64,000 bases of DNA, taken from positions 353,185 through 417,184 of the forward strand of contig CALMYL010000006.1 in NCBI GenBank assembly GCA_937873695.1, given 5' to 3'. Of this stretch, positions 17,172 to 24,670 are shown piece after piece. A program made the position numbers and the translations under genes. The DNA comes from an uncultured Ignavibacteria bacterium (lineage in GTDB: Bacteria; Bacteroidota; Ignavibacteria; Tepidaquicellales; OLB5). The notes under the pieces were generated by a model that was given only the letters and a program-made list of their open reading frames with translations, had not been told where the DNA came from and searched no databases. Within the stretch, counting starts at the first letter, position 1, and the number at the start of each line of letters is the position of its first letter.

Positions 17172-19276
17172 TTTACTATCACCATCTTTCTGGTTTGTCT
17201 ATAATTATCAGTAAAAAGTGAATAGAAATAAACACCGCTTGTGAAATTCGAAGCATTCCATTCGACTTCGTAAATTCCGGATGTGAGATTTTCGTTAACC
17301 AGCACAGCAATTTCTTTACCGAGTATATCGTAAATCTTCAGTGAGACGACCCGCAGGGTCGTCTCTGCAAAAGAGGGAATACTGAATCTTATTTTTGTTA
17401 CCGGGTTAAACGGGTTTGGATAATTCTGCAAAAGCATAAATCTTTCAGGAATTTCTGCTGAAATCGGGGTTATTCCAATTCCTCCGTTTGTAGTTCTCAT
17501 TATTCCGCCGTTATCACCCACAACCCAGCCGTGGTTTTCATCAATAAAAAATAGCGAACTTACTGAAATTGAATTGCTGTCAGTATTCTGTATACTCCAG
17601 TTCACGCCGCCGTTGGTGGTCTTCCTTATTATGTTGGAGGTGTTTACCCAGCCGGTTTCTGTATTGATAAAATACATATCTCCTCTGTAGCTTCCGCCTG
17701 TAGGGTATGATATCCAGTTTTCACCCATGTTCGTTGATCTCATAAAATTCCCGGCAGCAGAAGTAATGGCAAAACCAGTGACTCCAATAAACTGAATAGT
17801 TTGTGTTGTATTAACCAGAACCCTGTACCAGTTCACTCCTCCGTTTGTTGTTTTAAACATTCCGCTACCGCCTATAAGACCCGTATTTTCGTTGATGAAG
17901 AATAAGTCATTCACATACATATAACTTATTGGAGGGGTTGTTGTGATTGCGGTTTTTACCCAGGAATTTCCTGAATTAGTGGTTTTTATAATAGCACTGG
18001 AATTTCCTGCTGCCCAGCCGGTGTTTGGATTCAGGAAGTGAATAGAATTTATTTGTAATGAATCCCTGTAAACAAGCTGCCAACTGGCGCCCGAGTCCGT
18101 TGTCCTGAAGACGATACCCAAATACCCCTGTGTACCTCCGATATATCCGGTGATGTTGTTTACAAACAGCAGAGAGTTCAATGTATTTTCTGTACCAAGA
18201 TTCCGATAATTCCAGTTAACGCCTCCGCTAGTAGTGGTAAGCAAAACACCGTGAGTACCAACTGCATTACCTGTTGACTGGTTATTAAAAAAAACTGATT
18301 TGAGCCTTTCTTTGGTGAGATATTCTCTGTGTGCAATATCCCAGTCATTTCCATTGTTGAAAGATCTGAAAATTATTCCGCTATCAGAAGCACACCAGAT
18401 CGTATTTGCTTCAGCAATTGAAGCGGAGTAAACAATTGAAGAGAGTCCGTTTGCGTTATTTTGAAACCAGTTATTTCCGCTATTTGTAGTTTTCAGAAAT
18501 GCGAAAGGAGCGCCGAAAATGTATCCTGTGCTGGCCGAACTGAATTCGACAGTATTTTGTATTGAATAATTGGTAAAGTATGGCAGCCAGTTGGTTCCGC
18601 GGTTTGTTGTACGGTAAATAATACTGCCGGTACCCGTAACAATGCATGTTTGATTTCCCCCAAATTTTACGCCTGTAAAAAATCCCGTATAAATATCGTT
18701 AAAAAGATTCCAGTTAGCTCCGCCGTTTGTTGTAAAAAGTATTGTACCCCAGTCGCCACCACAGACCCCAAACTCGCTATCTGCAAATGCTATAGCGTTC
18801 AAATTATTGGCTGTGCCTGAACTTAAACTGACCCAATTATAGCCTGAGTTGGTGGTTTTCTTTATTACTCCTCCATAACCGCAGTACCATCCATTATTGC
18901 GGTCAAGAAAACAGATACTTTTTACATTGGAAACTGTTGTATCTGTCGTGATCCAGCTATTGCCGCTGTTTGAAGTGAAATGAATGTACTTTTCCTCAAA
19001 TACCCAACCCGTATCAATATTAAGGAATTGAAAACAATTCATTGAGTTGTAATTGTTGTGTGAAATTGTATGCTTGATCCAGCTTTGGGCGGCATTTGTT
19101 GTTTTCCTTACGTCATATTGCGTTAAAACCCACCCGGTCTGCTGGTTAAAAAATATGAGATCTTTGAAGTATGGACCGTAAATATACTCGCCTGAATAGA
19201 TTAATTCCCAGCCGCCCTGGGAGAATGTTGCTGTTTGAGATAAAATAAAAAGTAATGTTATAATAGTCTTTTTCAT
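17168..19276 (-). CDS. T9SS-exported Ycf48-type propeller inside the tandem operon
   Basis: 702 residues. Signal peptide 1-19 (MKKTIITLLFILSQTATFS). About fourteen blades marked by T-T-N-x-G-x-x-W repeats (KTTNSGYNW, FTTNGGANW, RTTNRGTNW, KTTNGGVNW and others), again compatible with two seven-bladed propellers. It is unrelated in its body to the five paralogues around it, yet it has the same 4-bp ATGA junctions, and its sorting domain carries the same kind of palindrome insertion (SFAETTLRVVSLK, DNA 17343-17365) and the LGKEIAVLVNENL segment of the paralogues. It may bind or scaffold the neighbouring proteins at the surface; that is inference from position only. Confidence 0.88.
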   Translation of the reverse strand: MKKTIITLLFILSQTATFSQGGWELIYSGEYIYGPYFKDLIFFNQQTGWVLTQYDVRKTTNAAQSWIKHTISHNNYNSMNCFQFLNIDTGWVFEEKYIHFTSNSGNSWITTDTTVSNVKSICFLDRNNGWYCGYGGVIKKTTNSGYNWVSLSSGTANNLNAIAFADSEFGVCGGDWGTILFTTNGGANWNLFNDIYTGFFTGVKFGGNQTCIVTGTGSIIYRTTNRGTNWLPYFTNYSIQNTVEFSSASTGYIFGAPFAFLKTTNSGNNWFQNNANGLSSIVYSASIAEANTIWCASDSGIIFRSFNNGNDWDIAHREYLTKERLKSVFFNNQSTGNAVGTHGVLLTTTSGGVNWNYRNLGTENTLNSLLFVNNITGYIGGTQGYLGIVFRTTDSGASWQLVYRDSLQINSIHFLNPNTGWAAGNSSAIIKTTNSGNSWVKTAITTTPPISYMYVNDLFFINENTGLIGGSGMFKTTNGGVNWYRVLVNTTQTIQFIGVTGFAITSAAGNFMRSTNMGENWISYPTGGSYRGDMYFINTETGWVNTSNIIRKTTNGGVNWSIQNTDSNSISVSSLFFIDENHGWVVGDNGGIMRTTNGGIGITPISAEIPERFMLLQNYPNPFNPVTKIRFSIPSFAETTLRVVSLKIYDILGKEIAVLVNENLTSGIYEVEWNASNFTSGVYFYSLFTDNYRQTRKMVIVK
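17343..17365 (-). repeat. In-frame palindrome, type I (copy B, perfect)
   Basis: Arms GAGACGACCC and GGGTCGTCTC pair over all 10 bp around a GCA spacer. It encodes ETTLRVVS in the sorting domain of the propeller protein, 175 bp before the stop. Confidence 0.8.
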
Positions 19277-20991
19277 TTTAACACCACCATTTTTTTTGTT
19301 TGGGTAAATTCATATGTAATTAGTGAATAAAAATACACGCCGCTTGGAATATTTTCAGCATTCCAGTCAATTTCGTAAATGCCGGGTTTGAGATTTTGGT
19401 TTACCGGCACCGCGATTTCTTTGCCAAGTACATCGTAAATTCTCAGGGAGACGACCCGCCGGGTCGATTCTGCAAAAGCGGGAATACTGAATCTGATTTT
19501 TGTAGCAGGATTAAACGGGTTCGGATAATTCTGGGACAGCTCAAATTTTTGGGGGATATCTGTACTTATCGGCTCAATTCCAATTGGCACGCATGTGCGG
19601 AAATCGTTGTAATAGTACTTTAACGCAGAATCAGATAGCGATTGCAGTGCGCATACATTCTGGAAATTATTACCGCCATCGCGGGTTATCATATAGCTTA
19701 ATACTACAATTTGTGTATCACCGGAGTTCGATTTAAAAGGACCGGAATTCTGAACATATCTTCTTTGACCCTGTACGCTGTCATACCATCCAACTCTTCT
19801 ACAAGCATCTCCGTTAAATCTGTATTTAGATGGTGCACCTGTTACCCAATTAATTAGCTGATTTCCGCACCCATCTAAACCCTGCATGAAACTATAAGCT
19901 CTTACTGCGTTTTCAGGATCACCGGTACATTCATTACCGGCATTCAAGAATTTATTATATGAAGTCATTCCTATTTGTTTATATCCAACTAGGGTATCAT
20001 ATGGTAATTTAGCGGTATCTGAATTACTTCCTGTAAAAACCAATGGGCTTTGAACAAATCTAGTTCCAAATGAAGGAGGATTTGGTCCATAATTTGGATC
20101 TGTATTGTTCATTTTGTACTGAAAACCAAGATCTCTGGTTGAATCACAACCTGCCGGCTCATCTGAAAAGTTTCCAATATCTGGGTCATTAGCAGAAGAA
20201 AAATAAACACTATCCCAGTTTAATGAACTTTTATTGATTACTCTGAATTTTGTGAAATACATATCACGCAATGGAATGCAATTAAAATTGAATACAATTT
20301 GCTGTACTTCTACACCCAAAGGTAATGTCCCTCCCGGAAGACTTAATTCACTTGAATGAATATTATCTGTGCAATTAGTATAATCCATAAACACCATAAA
20401 TAAAATTTCTTCGGGCCTTGCTGTCATTCCGTTGCCAATTCCGGGTCTGTCTCCATTCCAAGCGGGCTGATATCCGGGTATTCCGTTTACTTCAACATAA
20501 GGCGCGCCTTTTTGTACAGGCCACGCTGCCCATGAATCATAATTGAATGTATATTGCCTGCCACCTGCCATTTTATATCGTGTACCGCCCGCAAATAGCG
20601 ATGGGTCAGTAAGCTGAACATAATATCCTCTCCATGATGGGTCACTGCAGACTGATGATGGCGGAACCTGTCCAATAACCGGAATATTGCCCGGTGTATA
20701 GTGTGTATTATAGAATGATGCTGCTAGTCTAAGTTCCCGCTCGGGACCCACCTTTGCGCCTATCCAAATACCTGAAGTAAACACAGCGGTAAGCCTTTGC
20801 GGGGATGTTGCAGGCCAGATGAAACCTGCTTGACCGCTTGAAAAGGTAACTTTATCATAGTTGAAGTAACCGTCAGTTCTGAATACTGCGTTGATGTTGT
20901 TGCCCTGCATAAAAATGCTTTGGGCAGGGGCCAGTGATTGCGAATTTACGTTAATTGAGAAAAACAGAATTAGTAAAGATATCTTTTTCAT
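19273..20991 (-). CDS. T9SS cargo paralogue 3 of tandem operon
   Basis: 572 residues. Signal peptide about 1-17, then the conserved family N-terminus (SLAPAQSIFMQGNNINAVF), block NGMTARPEEILFMVFMDYTNC near 190-208, and a variable central region with ANDPDIGNFSDEPAGCDSTRD. The second conserved block SNSGDTQIVVLSYMITRDGG precedes the linker and sorting domain. The domain insertion reads AFAESTRRVVSLR, encoded by a partly decayed GAGACG palindrome (19448-19470). ATGA overlaps on both sides. The conserved ends and divergent centre fit a family whose central domain determines specificity; target unknown. Confidence 0.87.
   Translation of the reverse strand: MKKISLLILFFSINVNSQSLAPAQSIFMQGNNINAVFRTDGYFNYDKVTFSSGQAGFIWPATSPQRLTAVFTSGIWIGAKVGPERELRLAASFYNTHYTPGNIPVIGQVPPSSVCSDPSWRGYYVQLTDPSLFAGGTRYKMAGGRQYTFNYDSWAAWPVQKGAPYVEVNGIPGYQPAWNGDRPGIGNGMTARPEEILFMVFMDYTNCTDNIHSSELSLPGGTLPLGVEVQQIVFNFNCIPLRDMYFTKFRVINKSSLNWDSVYFSSANDPDIGNFSDEPAGCDSTRDLGFQYKMNNTDPNYGPNPPSFGTRFVQSPLVFTGSNSDTAKLPYDTLVGYKQIGMTSYNKFLNAGNECTGDPENAVRAYSFMQGLDGCGNQLINWVTGAPSKYRFNGDACRRVGWYDSVQGQRRYVQNSGPFKSNSGDTQIVVLSYMITRDGGNNFQNVCALQSLSDSALKYYYNDFRTCVPIGIEPISTDIPQKFELSQNYPNPFNPATKIRFSIPAFAESTRRVVSLRIYDVLGKEIAVPVNQNLKPGIYEIDWNAENIPSGVYFYSLITYEFTQTKKMVVLK
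19448..19470 (-). repeat. In-frame palindrome, type I (copy C, decayed)
   Basis: Arms GAGACGACCC and GGGTCGATTC with two mismatches around GCC. Same position in the sorting domain as copies A and B, 175 bp before the stop of paralogue 3. Confidence 0.7.
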
Positions 20992-22709
20992 TTTAAAACC
21001 ACCATTTTTTTTGTTTGGGTAAATTCTTCTGTAATAAGTGAATAAAAATACACACCGCTTGGAATATTTTCAGCATTCCAGTCGATTTCGTAAATGCCGG
21101 GTTTGAGGTTTTCGTTAACAAGCACAGCAATTTCTTTGCCGAGAACATCGTAAATTTTAAGTAACACACCCCGTCCTTCGGACACCCCTCTCGAGAGGGT
21201 AATATTAAATCTTATTTTTGTTATGGGGTTAAATGGATTCGGGTAATTCTGGAACAGCTCATATTTTTTAGGGATTTCAGTACTTACTGGCTGAATGCCT
21301 ATGGGAATGCATGTTCTGAAATCGTTGTAGTAATACTTCAGGGCAGAATCAGATAGCGACTGAAGCGCGCATACATTCTGGAAATTATTCCCGCCATCGC
21401 GGGTTATCATGTAGCTTAGCACTACAATTTGTGTATCACCGGAGTTCATTGTAACCGGACCCATATTTGAAAACGATCTCTTATCACCCGGCAAGCTGTC
21501 ATACCATCCCGTTCTTGTACAGGAATTCCCTGAAAACCGGAAAGTAGTTTCCTGATTTGTTAACCAGTTTATGATAGGTTCACTGCAGCCCCATTTGCCT
21601 CTCATATAATGATATGCATTTAAAGCATTATCGGGATCACCCTGACATTGATTTTGACCTCCAATAAAACCATTAAATCCTGACATATTGGTTAATTTGT
21701 ACCCAATCAATGTATCATAGGGGAGCTTTACGGTATCAAGATTACTATTAGTATATTTCATCGGTGATTGCAATATTCTAATGCCAAGAGCCGGCGGGTT
21801 AACGCCATAATCATAATCATTATTGTCAAAATTATAAGTAAAACCTAAATTTCTGGATGTATCGCATCCGTAAGCATCGTCACCAGCGTCCCCAACATCA
21901 GGATCGTTTATATTTGTTATGTAGGTACTATCCCATACGGTATTACTTTTGTTAATTATCCTGTATTTAATGAAATACATATCACGCAAAGGGATACAAT
22001 TGAAATTGAATACCAATTGATGAACTTCAACTCCCAAAGGCAAAGTACCGCCAGGAAGATCAATTTCAGATGAATGTATAGTATCCCTGCAGTTAGTGTA
22101 ATCCATAAAAACCATGAAGAGCAGTTCTTCAGGTCTGGCCGTCATTCCATTGCCTATTCCGGGTCTGTCGCCATTCCATGCAGGCTGATAGCCGGGGATT
22201 CCATTGACTTCAACATATGGCGCACCTTTCTGCACAGGCCAGCTTGCCCATGAATCATAATTGAAAGTGAATTGCCTTCCTCCTGTTGTCTTATATCTTG
22301 TGCCGCCCGAATACAGAGAAGGGTCAGTTAGCTGGACATAATAACCCCGCCAGGAAGGATCATCACATACTGAAGATGGCGGAACCTGCCCAATTACCGG
22401 AATATTGCCCGGTGTATAGTGTGAATTAAACATTGAAGCTGAAAGCCTCAATGTTCTTTGAGTACCGGTTTTAGCTCCAATCCACAGTCCCGAAGCGAAT
22501 ACATCGGTTAATCTTTGAGGTGCAGTTACCGGCCATATAAAACCGGCTACACCGGAAGGGAATGTAACTCTATCGTAATTAAAATAGCCGTCAGTTCTGA
22601 AAACTGTGTTAATATTGTTGCCCTGCATAAAAATATTTTGAACAGGTGCAAGACTTTGTGCATTAAGACTTAATGAATATGTAAGTAAAAGCAGAATAAA
22701 TATTTTCAT
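20988..22709 (-). CDS. T9SS cargo paralogue 4 of tandem operon
   Basis: 573 residues, signal peptide 1-17 (MKIFILLLLTYSLSLNA). The N-terminal half is conserved but reads NTVFRTDGYFNYDRVTFPSG, a variant shared with the gene upstream of it. The variable centre carries INDPDVGDAGDDAYGCDTSR. Its sorting domain insertion differs from all others: TLSRGVSEGRGVLLK, encoded by DNA at 21167-21199 made of two hairpins (GTCC-TTC-GGAC and the 14-bp palindrome CCCTCTCGAGAGGG). Junctions with both neighbours are ATGA overlaps. Secreted, function not recognised. Confidence 0.87.
   Translation of the reverse strand: MKIFILLLLTYSLSLNAQSLAPVQNIFMQGNNINTVFRTDGYFNYDRVTFPSGVAGFIWPVTAPQRLTDVFASGLWIGAKTGTQRTLRLSASMFNSHYTPGNIPVIGQVPPSSVCDDPSWRGYYVQLTDPSLYSGGTRYKTTGGRQFTFNYDSWASWPVQKGAPYVEVNGIPGYQPAWNGDRPGIGNGMTARPEELLFMVFMDYTNCRDTIHSSEIDLPGGTLPLGVEVHQLVFNFNCIPLRDMYFIKYRIINKSNTVWDSTYITNINDPDVGDAGDDAYGCDTSRNLGFTYNFDNNDYDYGVNPPALGIRILQSPMKYTNSNLDTVKLPYDTLIGYKLTNMSGFNGFIGGQNQCQGDPDNALNAYHYMRGKWGCSEPIINWLTNQETTFRFSGNSCTRTGWYDSLPGDKRSFSNMGPVTMNSGDTQIVVLSYMITRDGGNNFQNVCALQSLSDSALKYYYNDFRTCIPIGIQPVSTEIPKKYELFQNYPNPFNPITKIRFNITLSRGVSEGRGVLLKIYDVLGKEIAVLVNENLKPGIYEIDWNAENIPSGVYFYSLITEEFTQTKKMVVLK
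21167..21199 (-). repeat. In-frame double-hairpin repeat, type II
   Basis: Contains GTCC-TTC-GGAC (21173-21183) followed by the perfect 14-bp palindrome CCCTCTCGAGAGGG (21186-21199). It sits at the same sorting-domain site as the type I copies, in paralogue 4. Confidence 0.7.
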
Positions 22710-24466
22710 TTCAGCACCACCATCTTTTTTGTTTGGGTAAATTCAGTTGTAATTAGCGAATAAAAGTACACTCCGCTTGGGATATTTTCGGCGTTCCAGT
22801 CAATTTCGTAAATGCCGGGCTTGAGATTTTCATTCACCAACACTGCAATTTCTTTGCCGAGTACATCGTAAATTTTAAGGGAGACCCCAAGTTTGTCTCC
22901 CACTGAAAAACCAGTTCTTCGACCTGACAGGGGGAGATTTAGAGGGGGTATTTGAAAACGAATTTTTGTTGCCGGGTTAAACGGATTCGGATAATTCTGG
23001 AACAGCTCATATTTTTGAGGGATTTCAGTACTTATCGGTTCAATCCCAATTGGCACGCATGTTCTGAAATCGTTGTAATAATATTTCAGGGCTGAATCTG
23101 ATATCGATTGCAGCGCGCAAACATTCTGCAGATTATTGCCGCCATCGCGGGTTATCATGTAGCTTAGCACTACAATTTGTGTATCACCGGAGTTCATTGT
23201 AACCGGACCAGTATTAAATAAACCTCTGGAGTCTCCCTGGCTGCTATCATACCATCCAGTTCGGTTGCATGCGTTACCTGAAAACTTGAAAGAAGTAGGC
23301 TTACCTGTTACAAAATTGTAAAATGTATTTCCACATCCATCTTTGCCCCGCATAAAATTATATGCATATTCAGCTAAATCCGGATCACCCGTGCATTCAT
23401 TACCACCTCCAACAAAATAAGTAAAGCCGGTTAAACCTGTTAATTTAAATCCAATTAAAGTATCATATGGTAATATTGCTGTATCACTATTTAGACCGGT
23501 ATTATTGATTGGACTTTGTACAACTTTCATACCCACAGCAGGTGGATTCATACCATAATCCTGATCGTTATTATCAAAATTGTATTGATAAACCAAATTC
23601 CTAACAGAATCACTTCCAACAGCATCGTCTGATGACTCACCTAAATCGGGATCATTAGCCATTGATATATAAGTACTATCCCAATTCAGAGAACTTCTGT
23701 TAATAATTCTGTACTTAATAAAATACATATCACGCAGGGGAAAACAGTTAAACATAAAATTAATTTGTTGTATTTCTACACCCATAGGTAATGTTCCGCC
23801 GGGAAGAGATAACTCTTGAAAATGCTGAGTATTTGTACAATTTGTGTAATCCATGTAGACAAAGAAGGATAGCTCCTCGGGTCTTGCAGTCATTCCATTG
23901 CCAATTCCCGGTCTGTCACCATCCCAGGCAGGCTGGTAACCCGGTATACCGTTTACTTCAACATACGGCGCGCCTTTTTGTACCGGCCAAGCTGCCCATG
24001 AGTCATAATTGAAAGTGTACTGCCTTCCTCCTGCCATTTTGTATCGTGTACCGCCTGTAAATAGTGTAGGGTCGGTTAGCTGAACATAATAACCGCGCCA
24101 TGAAGGGTCACTGCACACTGATGATGGCGGCACCTGGCCAATTACAGGAATGTTGCCCGGAGAGTAATGTGTATTATAGAATGACGCTGCTAAGCGAAGT
24201 TCACGCTGGGGTCCGACCTTTGCGCCAATCCAAATACCTGAAGTAAACACAGCGGTAAGCCTTTGAGGTGCAGTTGCCGGCCATATAAAACCGGCTACAC
24301 CGGAAGGGAATGTAACTCTATCATAATTAAAATATCCGTCAGTTCTGAAAACTGCATTAATGTTGTTGCCCTGCATGAAAATTGACTGTGCGGGTGCCAG
24401 AGACTGTGATTGGATTATTGACGCTGCTGCCAATAAGAGAATAATAAGATATACGAGGGTTTTCAT
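22706..24466 (-). CDS. T9SS cargo paralogue 5, first gene of the tandem operon
   Basis: 586 residues. Signal peptide 1-20 (MKTLVYLIILLLAAASIIQS). Conserved family N-terminus; variable centre with ANDPDLGESSDDAVGSDSVR, in which the usual Cys of GCD is Ser (VGSD). Second conserved block and linker VPIGIEPISTEIPQKYELF follow, then a sorting domain with the same 23-residue insertion as paralogue 1 (PPLNLPLSGRRTGF and onward). The first gene of the operon, with a promoter-like sequence just upstream. Its last 300 bp match those of paralogue 1, and a shorter stretch near 24170-24230 also matches paralogue 1, so these genes look like a conversion mosaic. Confidence 0.87.
   Translation of the reverse strand: MKTLVYLIILLLAAASIIQSQSLAPAQSIFMQGNNINAVFRTDGYFNYDRVTFPSGVAGFIWPATAPQRLTAVFTSGIWIGAKVGPQRELRLAASFYNTHYSPGNIPVIGQVPPSSVCSDPSWRGYYVQLTDPTLFTGGTRYKMAGGRQYTFNYDSWAAWPVQKGAPYVEVNGIPGYQPAWDGDRPGIGNGMTARPEELSFFVYMDYTNCTNTQHFQELSLPGGTLPMGVEIQQINFMFNCFPLRDMYFIKYRIINRSSLNWDSTYISMANDPDLGESSDDAVGSDSVRNLVYQYNFDNNDQDYGMNPPAVGMKVVQSPINNTGLNSDTAILPYDTLIGFKLTGLTGFTYFVGGGNECTGDPDLAEYAYNFMRGKDGCGNTFYNFVTGKPTSFKFSGNACNRTGWYDSSQGDSRGLFNTGPVTMNSGDTQIVVLSYMITRDGGNNLQNVCALQSISDSALKYYYNDFRTCVPIGIEPISTEIPQKYELFQNYPNPFNPATKIRFQIPPLNLPLSGRRTGFSVGDKLGVSLKIYDVLGKEIAVLVNENLKPGIYEIDWNAENIPSGVYFYSLITTEFTQTKKMVVLK
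22882..22904 (-). repeat. In-frame inverted repeat, type III (copy B)
   Basis: Same sequence as the copy at 13884-13906 (arms GGGAGAC / GTCTCCC) with the same flanking insert, in the sorting domain of paralogue 5. Confidence 0.6.
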
Positions 24467-24479
24467 ATCTTTTTTTTAA

Positions 24480-24508
24480 AACATAGCTAAAAAAACAAGA
24501 ATTGTCAA
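24480..24508 (-). promoter_or_regulatory. Candidate sigma-70-like promoter of the T9SS operon
   Basis: On the minus strand a perfect TTGACA (24503-24508) is followed after exactly 17 bp by TATGTT (24480-24485, four of six consensus bases). The inferred start of transcription would leave a leader of only about 7 nt before the ATG at 24466, and no Shine-Dalgarno is present. The rest of the 24467-24670 gap shows no gene. Confidence 0.35.
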
Positions 24509-24670
24509 TAAACAAATGAGAAATTATTAATTTAAGAGGTCATTGATTCCCGCAGTTGCTCATTAACTAAATGAGGTAATATACATCGAAAATTTTGAGA
24601 AAATATCAGGGAATTCACATTTTTTTGATAGATTTCCCAAAAGGGGCTTTTTCTCTCAAAGACAGAAATT

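Noticed and set aside
13711-24466. Tandem array as an assembly artefact
   Set aside because: The five paralogues have clearly different centres and different inserts, so they are not repeated copies of one locus; only the 300-bp identity of two ends needs a read check.
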